Position numbers and translations under genes: made by a program
The notes under the pieces: generated by a model
The model's input: only the letters and a program-made list of their open reading frames with translations
What the model was told of the DNA's origin: nothing
Databases searched by the model: none
In this document: positions 1 to 7,438 of the stretch, one piece after another
How positions within the stretch are numbered: position 1 is the first letter of the stretch
Layout: the number at the start of each line of letters is the position of its first letter
Assembly (NCBI GenBank): GCA_947302435.1
Contig: CAMYVQ010000008.1
Coordinates: 1-64,000, forward strand
DNA: 64,000 bases
Direction of reading: 5' to 3'
DNA from: an uncultured Prevotella sp.
GTDB taxonomy: Bacteria; Bacteroidota; Bacteroidia; Bacteroidales; Bacteroidaceae

Positions 1-5
1 GGATT

Positions 6-79
6 GGTGCGTTAGTTCAGTAGGTTAGAATGCCTGCCTGTCACGCAGGAGGTCACGAGTTCGAATCTCGTACGCACCG
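6..79 (+). tRNA. tRNA-Asp (GTC anticodon)
   Basis: The sequence folds as a complete cloverleaf. The acceptor arms GGTGCGT (6-12) and ACGCACC (72-78) pair perfectly, with G79 as discriminator. The anticodon stem is CCTGC/GCAGG around a loop carrying GTC, and the T arm has the usual GTTCGAATC. No CCA is encoded. A strong hairpin terminator follows 9 bases downstream. Confidence 0.95.
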
Positions 80-87
80 CAAGGTAT

Positions 88-118
88 AAGCTCATCGGAA
101 ACGGTGGGCTTTTTAATT
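88..118 (+). terminator. Rho-independent terminator of tRNA-Asp
   Basis: Ten-base-pair stem (88-97 with 102-111, including G-U pairs) closed by a GAAA tetraloop and followed by TTTT and more T/A. It lies between the tRNA and the next gene, and argues that the next gene starts at 128 rather than at the earlier ATG at 104, which is inside this hairpin. Confidence 0.75.
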
Positions 119-127
119 TTGAAAGGT

Positions 128-766
128 ATGGAAAAGAAAATCGTTCTTTGTCTGCTGACATTTTGGTTGAATGTTGTAGTCTCCTTTGCCCAGGACAATA
201 CAAGCAACCTGACACTATATCGGGAATTTAAGCCAGCCGTTATCCAAATGACTGACGGTAAAGTGGTGAAGACTCCCTTTGCCAATGTGTTCTTGAAGAA
301 TGCAGCCTTGCTTTTCAAACGGGGTGATGTGACCATGGAGGCTAACATGGCTACCGTTCAGACGGTTGACATTGGCAATCATCATTTTGTGAAAATCAAT
401 AATATGTTGGCTTCTGAAGTCGATTCTGTCGGAAAAAACAAACTGTATTGTGCGACCTTGATTGATTTGGATTCCTATAAGGCAATGCTTCGCAACGATG
501 TCAATATCACGAATCTATCCATCGGTGACCAGTTGAGTTACACTACAGTGGACTTGAGTCCGACAGAGGGAATGAAGCTTCCTCTCATCCGTCAGTTCTT
601 CTATTTGTACAATGGCGAGATGATCCGTGTACACGAACGTGAGATTTCGCGTCGTCTGCCGAAAGAGAAGAAGCGCATGTACAAGACAGTGATTTCGATG
701 GAGGACTTCAGTTGGGTGGATGCAGCAAGCCTGCTGAAACTCCTGAGATTCATTTCTGAGGAATAG
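128..766 (+). CDS. Secreted protein of unknown function
   Basis: This 212-residue protein begins with a typical signal peptide (MEKK, then a hydrophobic run of about 14 residues ending VSFAQ), so it should be exported. The start at 128 was preferred over the upstream in-frame ATG at 104, because that one lies in the tRNA terminator and the shorter form begins exactly at the signal peptide, 2 bases after AAAGG. The mature part has no motif I recognise; it is mixed alpha/beta with many Asp, Lys and Val and ends in a basic, helical stretch (RRLPKEKKRMYK). Its 3' end overlaps by 17 bases the end of the convergent flavoprotein gene. I cannot assign a function. Confidence 0.8.
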   Translation: MEKKIVLCLLTFWLNVVVSFAQDNTSNLTLYREFKPAVIQMTDGKVVKTPFANVFLKNAALLFKRGDVTMEANMATVQTVDIGNHHFVKINNMLASEVDSVGKNKLYCATLIDLDSYKAMLRNDVNITNLSIGDQLSYTTVDLSPTEGMKLPLIRQFFYLYNGEMIRVHEREISRRLPKEKKRMYKTVISMEDFSWVDAASLLKLLRFISEE

Positions 767-1544
767 GCGTGCGGTGCCCGAAATAGTATTGTCCGCGTTT
801 GCGTGTGATGGAGCCGTAATTGATGGCATGACGCGGACAGTGGTGATAGCAAGCCAGGCAACAGGTGCATGATTGGTCATGCTTCCATGAGGGAAGATCC
901 CCGTCGAAAGTCAAATCGCCTGTCGGACAGACTTTTTGGCACATCCCACAATGTATGCACTGATCTTTGTCGACGGTGAATTTCTTGTCGGTGACCATCC
1001 TCTTGTTGAAGTAGTTCCCGATGATATGGCTCATTGTCCAGGGCATTGCCCCTTTTACGGTATGCGTTACTCCTTCCGTTTCCGCTTTAATGAGCCTGAT
1101 AAATGTGGCAAGCTGCTCTTTGGCTTTTTCTATCTTCGCATGTTCGCGTTCAGGGCTGTCCGTGTACATAAATGGTAGGCAGACATAGCTTTCGGGCATG
1201 ACGAGTGAGAACACGCTTTTTGGGGTGGGGAGTCCGGCTTTTTCCAGGTCTTTACACAGGATTTCCATGGTTTTCCCAATGCTGTCACCGCAGGTGGTGA
1301 GGGCAAAGCAATAGTGCCCTTCTGCTTGGTTGATCTGTAGCCGGCTGATGAAATCCCGTACAATACGGGGCGGTTGCCAACCGTGGGTGGGAAAGCAATA
1401 GCCAATCACTTCACCTTCTTTCAGGTGGTAGTTACATTTGTTGTCACGCACTTCAGGTATGGAGACCAATTGCTCTCCAAGCGCTTCCGCAATGGACTTG
1501 GCAGCCCATTTCGTGTTACCTGTTCCAGAGAAATAGAATATCAT
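750..1544 (-). CDS. EFR1-type iron-sulfur flavoprotein (flavodoxin domain plus 2x[4Fe-4S] ferredoxin domain)
   Basis: 264 residues with two recognisable parts. The N-terminus has the flavodoxin FMN-phosphate loop YFSGTGNTKWAA (about residues 4-15). The C-terminus has two ferredoxin cysteine clusters, CIHCGMCQKVCP at about 196-207 and CTCCLACYHHCP at about 226-237, enough for two [4Fe-4S] clusters. Proteins with this order belong to the EFR1 family of cytosolic electron-transfer flavoproteins; the redox partner is not known. The start at 1544 was chosen because it lies directly before the flavodoxin fold, whereas the longer ORF adds 46 residues of non-homologous sequence that spans an intergenic hairpin. 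It is probably transcribed alone. Confidence 0.85.
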   Translation of the reverse strand: MIFYFSGTGNTKWAAKSIAEALGEQLVSIPEVRDNKCNYHLKEGEVIGYCFPTHGWQPPRIVRDFISRLQINQAEGHYCFALTTCGDSIGKTMEILCKDLEKAGLPTPKSVFSLVMPESYVCLPFMYTDSPEREHAKIEKAKEQLATFIRLIKAETEGVTHTVKGAMPWTMSHIIGNYFNKRMVTDKKFTVDKDQCIHCGMCQKVCPTGDLTFDGDLPSWKHDQSCTCCLACYHHCPRHAINYGSITRKRGQYYFGHRTPIPQK

Positions 1545-1572
1545 GCCACAAAGAAACAACTTTTTGGTAAAT

Positions 1573-1603
1573 CCCCACTTAGTAGTCATAAAGCTAAGTG
1601 GGG
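1573..1603. terminator. Inverted repeat between LruC gene and flavoprotein gene
   Basis: Perfect 10-bp arms CCCCACTTAG (1573-1582) and CTAAGTGGGG (1594-1603) around an 11-base loop, lying 30 bases past the stop of the minus-strand LruC gene. There is no clean U-tract on the minus strand (ATTTACC then AAAAAG), so it may be a weak terminator or an mRNA 3' stabilising hairpin. Confidence 0.45.
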
Positions 1604-1633
1604 AAATTCTTTTATCGATAATATTAGAATGTT

Positions 1634-3043
1634 TTACTTGCTGAACCACGAGCTGGGGATACTCGTGCGCTCTGTCATCCAATTGGTGGTGGGGTCGACG
1701 GCAATCATCATTGGGGCCTCGCCGGTCTTGGGGAACGAGACTGTGTACATTTTGCCATCCTTACCGTTGGCATGGAAGGAGATGTTGTTTGCGTCGTAAT
1801 TATAATCGGTAACCTCGAACTCTGCCAATGTTTTTTGGTAGTCGATGGTACCCTCGGTGTTGTACATCGTGGCGGTTTTGTATTCTGACTGACTCTTTAC
1901 CCACTTGGTGTTGCCGATAACCAACTCAAAGTCCATCGTACCGCCCAGGGCGCGGATAAAGGCCTTGGTAGGAGCGGTGGTAGTGCTGCTAATCTCATCG
2001 CTGGTCTTTACACCATTCTCGGATGTTACCGTATGGGTATAGACGGTGTATTCCTCTACATCTACTACTACATCGTTGAAGTCGAAGTCGCCGATGGAAC
2101 CCAAATCTTCAATCATATAGCGCTTGGCGCGGCAGGTTTTCACCTCATACTGGTTCTTGCTGATGATCTTTTCCTGAGGAACTGTGGGATTGCCCACAAC
2201 AGCCAATACCAGGTCGTTGTAATCGTTGTCGCTACCAGCAATGGCATCCTCGATACCAATGTACTTGATGACAGGATTATCGGCCAGTTTAATACCGTCG
2301 AGTTCCATTTTTACGTTGTCAGGTACATCAATGTAAACGGCATGGCCATTGGTGGTACCTACAGTAGGAAGCTTTTCGTTTTTTTCGTTCCTCACATTGT
2401 CCAGATAAATCTCAATAGGTGAGCCCACGGGAGCCTCAATCTTAACACCACGCATGTTAACGGTCTTACCATCGGGTGTCGTCATACCGTTAATAGTCTG
2501 GAAAAAGTTATAATCCTTACTGAAAATAATAACAGGTTCTTCATTGCCAACCTTCACCTTCAAATCGTAGCGATTAAGACCACCGCTAAACAGGGGGAAG
2601 ATATAGAACGAGTTGGATGGTGCAACTAATGCAACTTCATTGCCAACCCATTTTTTCTTCTCAGGTAACTCACTATTGATAGCGTTGAACAAGGCCGCAT
2701 TCTTAGTGATGCCACTCTTGATAATAGCATAATCCCATTCTGGGTGATTATTAAAAGTGGTTATATCTAACTTCAAATTAGACACATCGCCCCAGTCAAC
2801 ACCTTTATCAAGAACTTGCACGCTGATGGCAGAGATGCCACGGGTGATAGCAAGGTTTTGCTCGCCTGAAGTGAAGTCCCACGACTGATTGGAACTAATC
2901 TCGCCATACTTGGCTACGAAATTTTTGGCAAATGCCTCTTTCTGTGATTCCCCATAAGTGGGGAACGACATGTCTTTTGTACACGATGATAAAGTAGCTA
3001 ATAAAGCCAAACTTGCTGGAAGAACTAATGAACGGATTTTCAT
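1634..3043 (-). CDS. LruC-domain (DUF4842-type) surface lipoprotein
   Basis: 469 residues. The N-terminus is a lipoprotein signal peptide with lipobox LSSC (Cys21) followed by TKD, so the protein is lipid-anchored and probably at the cell surface. The C-terminal half carries the Asp/Asn-rich signatures of the LruC family: DNDYNDLVL near residue 275 and DFDFNDVVVDVE near residue 320, followed by a beta-rich tail. LruC proteins are known as adhesin-like or calcium-binding surface proteins of Bacteroidota and Leptospira; the substrate here is unknown. The gene is single, with a putative terminator hairpin downstream and its own promoter-like TATTTTTG upstream. The family call is good; the role is inference. 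Confidence 0.8.
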   Translation of the reverse strand: MKIRSLVLPASLALLATLSSCTKDMSFPTYGESQKEAFAKNFVAKYGEISSNQSWDFTSGEQNLAITRGISAISVQVLDKGVDWGDVSNLKLDITTFNNHPEWDYAIIKSGITKNAALFNAINSELPEKKKWVGNEVALVAPSNSFYIFPLFSGGLNRYDLKVKVGNEEPVIIFSKDYNFFQTINGMTTPDGKTVNMRGVKIEAPVGSPIEIYLDNVRNEKNEKLPTVGTTNGHAVYIDVPDNVKMELDGIKLADNPVIKYIGIEDAIAGSDNDYNDLVLAVVGNPTVPQEKIISKNQYEVKTCRAKRYMIEDLGSIGDFDFNDVVVDVEEYTVYTHTVTSENGVKTSDEISSTTTAPTKAFIRALGGTMDFELVIGNTKWVKSQSEYKTATMYNTEGTIDYQKTLAEFEVTDYNYDANNISFHANGKDGKMYTVSFPKTGEAPMMIAVDPTTNWMTERTSIPSSWFSK

Positions 3044-3068
3044 ATTTAGTATGTTTAATAATTTTTTG

Positions 3069-3076
3069 CAAAAATA
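3069..3076 (-). promoter_or_regulatory. Bacteroidota -7 element upstream of LruC gene
   Basis: On the minus strand the sequence reads TATTTTTG, matching TAnnTTTG, 26 bases before the LruC start codon. No clear TTTG is seen at the expected 19-21 base spacing, so the site is only partly supported. Confidence 0.35.
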
Positions 3077-3243
3077 CGGAAAACCCAGCAGTGTTTACAT
3101 ATTTGTTAAGGATTTTAACCCGTTTTGTTATATTTTAACCCACTTGATAGATTATCGTTACAAATTTTGTTTCCGGTTCATCGGCTATTTTTCCCGTTTC
3201 GCACACGGAGCAGGACTTGCAGAAAGCATTTGCTGCCCAAAAA

Positions 3244-3275
3244 TTTGGTAGTGTGGAATATCTTTCGTATATTTG
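3244..3275 (+). promoter_or_regulatory. Bacteroidota-type promoter of the cytochrome c maturation remnant
   Basis: TTTG (3244-3247) and TATATTTG (3268-3275) are separated by exactly 20 bases, matching the sigma-ABfr consensus. It lies 47 bases before the GTG start at 3323. The intergenic region 3044-3322 otherwise shows no gene. Confidence 0.55.
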
Positions 3276-3322
3276 CCCATAAATATACAAATAACGGATG
3301 AAGCTGAATGTAAATTAAGACG

Positions 3323-4126
3323 GTGTGGACTAAACCCTGGACATTTAAGGAAGGCTTCCTCATTGGAGGAGGCCTTATCTTTGCAGGACTGATGCTGGAA
3401 CTGAGCGTTGGCTCTGTGGTGTGGGAGGCGTTTGCTTGGCCTGCCAACGGGATTATTTTGGCAGGATGCCTGATAATCATCGCCCTTATATTTATATTAA
3501 GGAAGAAAGTGTATGCCTTCCAGTTTGTCGGCACATATCATGCGGCGATACCTGCGATGGTGTATGCTGTAGGACTGACGATCATCATGGGGCTGACGCG
3601 TCAGCAGGTAGGCGGCACATGGCTGAACAACATGTTGTCGTTCTGGCCTTTTGTGTTCATCTATGTGTATATAGACCTTATCTTAGGTTTGGTAATCCTT
3701 CGTCAAATCAGGACAGCGGTAGCCGCTCGACCTTGGTCGCTTGTTCCAAAGGTCTCAAGAAATTCTTCTCTCTTCACTCTCTTCTTTGACAGCTACAATA
3801 CAAAGACACTGGTGCCTGCCCTGCTGAGTCCCTGGTTCGCGCCCCACGTCTTTGTCTATATCTTCGCATACACCCTGCTTGGCGTAGCTGCAGTGATGGC
3901 TATTTATCAGCTTCTGCCCCCTCGTTCGGCTTTGTCGCTTGGCTCGTCCAAGAACTTAGGGGGCATAGATGATCTCGTCTATGTCCACTATCGTCAGCTT
4001 CCTCGCCATCACGAACGTCTGGCTCTCTGGATGCTCATCGGCTCTTTCCTCCTCTTGCAGATGTGTTGGTGGGGCATTAATTACCTTCCTTCAGCCCAAG
4101 GTGTCAGTGTTCATACCTATTCGTAA
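3323..4126 (+). CDS. ResB/CcsA cytochrome c biogenesis fusion remnant with internal deletions
   Basis: This 267-residue ORF is a patchwork. Residues 1-130 resemble the N-terminal membrane part of ResB (TKPWTFKEGF, four hydrophobic segments, SFWPFVFIYVY). Residues from about 156 resemble CcsA (KTLVPALLSPWFAPHVF and the C-terminal GINYLPSAQGVSVHTY). CcsA carries haem to apocytochromes and needs a WGxYWxWDPKE motif, which is missing: the sequence jumps from DLVYV straight to HYR, where the motif should be. The ResB-CcsA junction is filled by the 53-bp repeat 3716-3768 and a second junction by the hairpin 3917-3963. The start is a GTG; an ATG at 3298 would join the same frame if one T at 3315-3316 were absent. 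I take it as a decayed resB-ccsA pair that stays open in frame. Confidence 0.6.
   Translation: MWTKPWTFKEGFLIGGGLIFAGLMLELSVGSVVWEAFAWPANGIILAGCLIIIALIFILRKKVYAFQFVGTYHAAIPAMVYAVGLTIIMGLTRQQVGGTWLNNMLSFWPFVFIYVYIDLILGLVILRQIRTAVAARPWSLVPKVSRNSSLFTLFFDSYNTKTLVPALLSPWFAPHVFVYIFAYTLLGVAAVMAIYQLLPPRSALSLGSSKNLGGIDDLVYVHYRQLPRHHERLALWMLIGSFLLLQMCWWGINYLPSAQGVSVHTYS
3716..3768 (-). repeat. 53-bp two-hairpin element, copy 1 (inside the ResB/CcsA remnant)
   Basis: Read on the minus strand it matches 5942-5994 at 52 of 53 positions. It contains two small hairpins side by side, CGACC-AA-GGTCG and GCGG-CTA-CCGC. It is followed (minus strand: preceded) by a purine-rich GAAGAGAGTGAAGAGA tract, as in copy 2. 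It encodes roughly TAVAARPWSLVPKVSRNSS in the ORF and sits exactly where the ResB- and CcsA-like parts are joined. Confidence 0.9.
3917..3963. repeat. Nested-hairpin element in the ResB/CcsA remnant
   Basis: Arms CCCCCT (3917-3922) and AGGGGG (3958-3963) enclose an inner hairpin CTTGG-ctcgt-CCAAG (3938-3952). It encodes PPRSALSLGSSKNLGG and replaces the CcsA linker expected before GxxDNLVYV. It is similar in style, not clearly in sequence, to the 53-bp element. Confidence 0.5.
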
Positions 4127-4180
4127 GAAGTCGGCAATAATTTGTAAAATTGCATTCCAATTTAAATGATTTTAGATATT

Positions 4181-6643
4181 ATGAAGAAGATTTTGGTTAC
4201 AACGATACTGGTCATTGCAGCGGTGACGGCATCGGCACAAAGGCTACGAGTAGGCGAGCCTGGTTCGGGTAATAGGCAGCTGTTTGACTTCGGCTGGCAG
4301 TTTACACGGAATGGGAAGACCGTAACGGTGGACTTGCCGCACGACTGGGACATCTTCGAGGGCCCTCGTTCTGGCCAGGGGGCAACGGGTACTGGCGGCG
4401 GATGGTTCGAGGCTGGCAAGGGCGAGTACCGGAAACAATTCACAATTCAAAATTCAAAATTCATAATTGATAATTCTCTGGTCAAGCTTCACTTTGAGGG
4501 TGTGTATCAGAAGGCCGAGGTCTATGTGAATGGCCAAAAGGCTGGACAGCATCACTATGGCTATACGCCGTTCACTGTAGATATCACGCCATATTTGGCC
4601 TTACCCCAACTCCCTCTCCAAGGGGCGAAGGGAATGAATACTAACGAAGTCGTTGTAAAGGTAGATAATAGCGAACAGCCCAACTGCCGATGGTACTCGG
4701 GCTCAGGCATCTATCGCCATGTGTGGTTAGAGACGATACCTACGCTACATATTGCCGAGAATGGTGTGTTTGTTACCACACCCGAGGTATCGGCTGATAA
4801 AGCGACAGTAAAGGTTGAGGTAACGGTGCAGAACGAGGGCACAACTGAAAAAAATGGTATCGTTGAGGTAGAAGGGCAACAGAAAGAGGTATCGCTGAAA
4901 GCCGGTGAAAGCAAGGCCATTAGCTTTACCTATACCATCAACAATCCCAAGTTGTGGTCACCAGATTCGCCATACCTCTACACCACGAAAGCTACTATAG
5001 TAGCCCCCTCGGGGGCAGAAGAAGGGGTTTCTGTTAAATTCGGAGTGCGTACCTTCTCGTTCGATGCTGAGCGGGGCTTTGTGCTCAATGGCAAGCCGAT
5101 GCTTATCAACGGTGCCTGCGTACATCACGACGACGGCGTGTTGGGCGCGATGGCTTTTGACGATGCTGAAATCCGCAAGGTGCGCCAGATGAAGGAGGCG
5201 GGCTTCAACCTGATTCGTACCTCCCACAATCCCACCACCCGTGCCTTCCTCGATGCCTGCGACTCGATAGGAATGCTCGTCATCGACGAGGCTTTCGACG
5301 GCTGGCGCACACAGAAGAATCCCTACGACTACTCCACTGTCATCGACTCCTGCTTCCGCCAGGACATCCATGCGATGGTGCTGCGTGACCGCAACCATCC
5401 GAGTGTCATTTCATGGAGCATCGGCAACGAGGTCATCGAACGCAAGGACATCCGCGTGGTCTATACCGCCCGGCAGATGAAGCAGGCCATCTACGAATAT
5501 GATACGACGCGGCCTGTGACTGAGGCTCTCTGCGCCTGGGACAGCGATTGGGAAATCTACGATCCGCATGCCGAGGTGCTTGACGTGGTGGGCTACAACT
5601 ACATGCTCTTCAAACATGCCAGCGACCATGAGCGCGACCCGAAACGTGTCATTTGGCAGACAGAGAGCTATCCGCGTGATGCCTTCCGCAATTGGGCTAT
5701 AGTGAATGACTTCCCCTACGTCGTAGGCGACATCGTGTGGACGGGCCTTGACTATCTGGGCGAGAGCGGCATCGGTCGTAACTATTATAAAGGTGAGCGC
5801 GAGGGTGAGTCGTGGATTGAGGGTGGACAGCCCGAATGGCACGGTGCTCCCTGTGGCGACATCGATATCACTGGCTGGCGCAAGCCTATCAGCCACTATC
5901 GCGAGATACTGTGGAAAAGTGAAGAGTTAAGAGTTAAGAGTGAAGAATTTCTTGAGACCTTCGGAACAAGCGACCAAGGTCGAGCGGCTACCGCACTTTA
6001 TATGGCCGTTCGCGAACCAAACGGCTACCACGGTGAGATACACACCACAATGTGGAGCGTATGGCCCACATGGGAGTCGTGGACATGGCCAGGATGGGAG
6101 GGAAAGCCCGTCGAAGTGGAGGTTTATACTAAGGCACCAGAGGTAAAACTCTATCTGAATGATAAGCTCATTGGCACCAAGAAGGTGAGCCGCGAGACCG
6201 AATTTAAGGCGGTCTTCACTGTGAATTATGAGCCAGGCACTTTACGTGCAGAAGTATCCACTCCCCTCTCCCCGAGAGAGGGGGCGGGGGTGAGGCTTCA
6301 GACAGCCGGCGAACCAGCCCGTTTGCGCCTCACCCCTGACCGCACCGTGATGACAGCCGATGGCCAGTCGCTTACTTTCGTCACCGTCGAGGTTCTTGAC
6401 AAGCAGGGAACACTCGTCCCCGAAGCTGCCATCCCCTGTGAGGCTACCATCAAGGGAGCTGGTACGCTATTTGCCTTCGCTTCTGCCGACCTGAAGGATA
6501 CGGAACCCTATACCTCGCCTCATGTAAAAACGTGGAAGGGCCGCGCACTCCTCGTTGTCCGCAGCACACAGCAGAAAGGCTCCGTCAGTGTGACCATCAA
6601 GAGCACACTGCCCACCGCCAGTCTGTCACTGAAGAGCAAGTAA
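4181..6643 (+). CDS. GH2 beta-galactosidase (DUF4982-type C-terminus), exported
   Basis: 820 residues with a signal peptide (MKKILVTTILVIAAVTASAQ). It has the GH2 order: jelly roll with DLPHDWD and RKQFT (about 20-180), immunoglobulin-like domain, TIM barrel with acid/base Glu417 in SIGNEV and nucleophile Glu495 in WQTES, then a C-terminal domain (YMAVREP, TMWSVWPTWESW, KPVEVEVYT). It should remove terminal beta-galactose from glycans in the periplasm or at the surface. The start at 4181 opens the signal peptide; an ATG at 4166 would add MILDI. Compared with the family it has extra stretches at five places, each coinciding with a short repeat (4437-4479, 4599-4633, 5003-5027, 5928-5994, 6261-6295), all in frame and away from the active-site segments. 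A truA gene follows after 2-11 bases. Confidence 0.9.
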   Translation: MKKILVTTILVIAAVTASAQRLRVGEPGSGNRQLFDFGWQFTRNGKTVTVDLPHDWDIFEGPRSGQGATGTGGGWFEAGKGEYRKQFTIQNSKFIIDNSLVKLHFEGVYQKAEVYVNGQKAGQHHYGYTPFTVDITPYLALPQLPLQGAKGMNTNEVVVKVDNSEQPNCRWYSGSGIYRHVWLETIPTLHIAENGVFVTTPEVSADKATVKVEVTVQNEGTTEKNGIVEVEGQQKEVSLKAGESKAISFTYTINNPKLWSPDSPYLYTTKATIVAPSGAEEGVSVKFGVRTFSFDAERGFVLNGKPMLINGACVHHDDGVLGAMAFDDAEIRKVRQMKEAGFNLIRTSHNPTTRAFLDACDSIGMLVIDEAFDGWRTQKNPYDYSTVIDSCFRQDIHAMVLRDRNHPSVISWSIGNEVIERKDIRVVYTARQMKQAIYEYDTTRPVTEALCAWDSDWEIYDPHAEVLDVVGYNYMLFKHASDHERDPKRVIWQTESYPRDAFRNWAIVNDFPYVVGDIVWTGLDYLGESGIGRNYYKGEREGESWIEGGQPEWHGAPCGDIDITGWRKPISHYREILWKSEELRVKSEEFLETFGTSDQGRAATALYMAVREPNGYHGEIHTTMWSVWPTWESWTWPGWEGKPVEVEVYTKAPEVKLYLNDKLIGTKKVSRETEFKAVFTVNYEPGTLRAEVSTPLSPREGAGVRLQTAGEPARLRLTPDRTVMTADGQSLTFVTVEVLDKQGTLVPEAAIPCEATIKGAGTLFAFASADLKDTEPYTSPHVKTWKGRALLVVRSTQQKGSVSVTIKSTLPTASLSLKSK
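4437..4479. repeat. AT-rich AATTCAAA-type tandem repeat inside GH2 gene
   Basis: Repeated units of AATTCAAA/AATTCATAATTGATAATTC form a low-GC island in a GC-richer gene and encode FTIQNSKFIIDNS, where GH2 relatives have a shorter link before LHFEGV. Confidence 0.6.
4599..4633 (-). repeat. C/G-rich palindromic repeat, copy 1 (inside GH2 gene)
   Basis: On the minus strand it has a CCCCTTGGAGAGGGAG palindrome followed by TTGGGGTAAGG, the same plan as the copies at 5003, 6261 and 12934. It encodes LPQLPLQGAKG between PYLA and the beta strand NEVVVKV. Confidence 0.6.
5003..5027 (+). repeat. C/G-rich palindromic repeat, copy 2 (inside GH2 gene)
   Basis: Perfect 14-bp palindrome GCCCCCTCGGGGGC followed by AGAAGAAGGGG. 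The tail matches that of the intergenic copy at 12934. It encodes APSGAEEGV in a loop before KFGVRTF. Confidence 0.6.
5942..5994 (+). repeat. 53-bp two-hairpin element, copy 2 (inside GH2 gene)
   Basis: Inverted near-identical copy (52/53) of 3716-3768, 2.2 kb away. It is preceded at 5918-5941 by a purine-rich 9-bp tandem (GAGTTAAGA-like). Together they encode about 27 extra residues (KSEELRVKSEE... GRAATA) between REILW and LYMAVREP, two segments that are adjacent in GH2 relatives. Confidence 0.9.
6261..6295 (+). repeat. C/G-rich palindromic repeat, copy 3 (inside GH2 gene)
   Basis: CTCCCCTCTCCCC-GA-GAGAGGGGG palindrome followed by CGGGGGTGAGG. It encodes LSPREGAGVR between EVST and the conserved TAGEPARLRLTPDR. 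Confidence 0.65.
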
Positions 6644-6645
6644 CA

Positions 6646-7383
6646 ATGACGACTATGAGATATTTCATTACCTTGAGCTATGACGGTACTCGTTTTCATG
6701 GTTGGCAGATTCAGCCAAACGGAATCTCTGTCCAAGAAGAGTTGCAGCGAGGGCTGTCTTTGCTTCTGCGACAAGAGATTTCCGTGACGGGAGCTGGGCG
6801 GACGGATGCTGGGGTACATGCCCGTATGATGGTGGCTCATTTCGATTACGAAGGTGAGGTGGATGGGAAACAACTGACTTATAAGTTGAACAAACTGCTA
6901 CCTCAGGACATTGCAATCCAGAAAGTAGAGCAAGTCGAAGATGATATGCATGCACGTTTCTCAGCCGTTTCGCGCACTTATCATTATTATATCCATACTG
7001 CCAAGTCGCCTTTCCATCGTCATTATTCCTGTGAACTACATTATCCGTTAAATTTTGAGTTGATGAATGAGGCGGCTCGGATGCTGTTGGAGTATGAGGA
7101 TTTTGGGGCTTTCTGCAAGTCGCATGCCGATGTGAAGACCACCGTTTGTTATGTCACCGTTGCCCGATGGCATCAGACTTCACCTGATACATGGTACTTT
7201 GAGATAACCGCCAACCGTTTTCTTCGCAATATGGTTCGCGCTGTTGTCGGCACTTTGATAGAGGTGGGGCGCGGTCGCTTGTCGCTTGATGAGTTCCGTC
7301 GGGTGATAGAAGGGAAAAGACGTAGCGATGCAGGTGAGTCGATGCCCGGCAATGCCTTGTTTTTAGAACGGATAGAGTATTAG
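6646..7383 (+). CDS. truA: tRNA pseudouridine(38-40) synthase TruA
   Basis: 245 residues. TruA converts uridines 38-40 of the tRNA anticodon arm to pseudouridine in the cytoplasm. The N-terminus has YFITLSYDGTRFHGWQIQPN and the catalytic motif GRTDAGVHA, with the active Asp at about residue 54. The C-terminal half has the family segments FRFLRNMVRAVVGTLIEVGRG (seen here as NRFLRNMVR) and NALFLERIEY. Length is normal. Two starts are possible, 6646 or 6655; the second gives MRYFITLSYDG, closer to relatives. It begins directly after the GH2 stop and may be translationally coupled to it, although the functions are unrelated. Confidence 0.95.
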   Translation: MTTMRYFITLSYDGTRFHGWQIQPNGISVQEELQRGLSLLLRQEISVTGAGRTDAGVHARMMVAHFDYEGEVDGKQLTYKLNKLLPQDIAIQKVEQVEDDMHARFSAVSRTYHYYIHTAKSPFHRHYSCELHYPLNFELMNEAARMLLEYEDFGAFCKSHADVKTTVCYVTVARWHQTSPDTWYFEITANRFLRNMVRAVVGTLIEVGRGRLSLDEFRRVIEGKRRSDAGESMPGNALFLERIEY

Positions 7384-7438
7384 AGTGATACTTTTTGTGT
7401 TTTTTATGTAAAAGTCTGAATATTAAGAAAGTAAATAT

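Noticed and set aside
1634..3043. The LruC protein as a T9SS cargo.
   Set aside because: No C-terminal T9SS sorting domain is visible; it has a lipoprotein signal instead.
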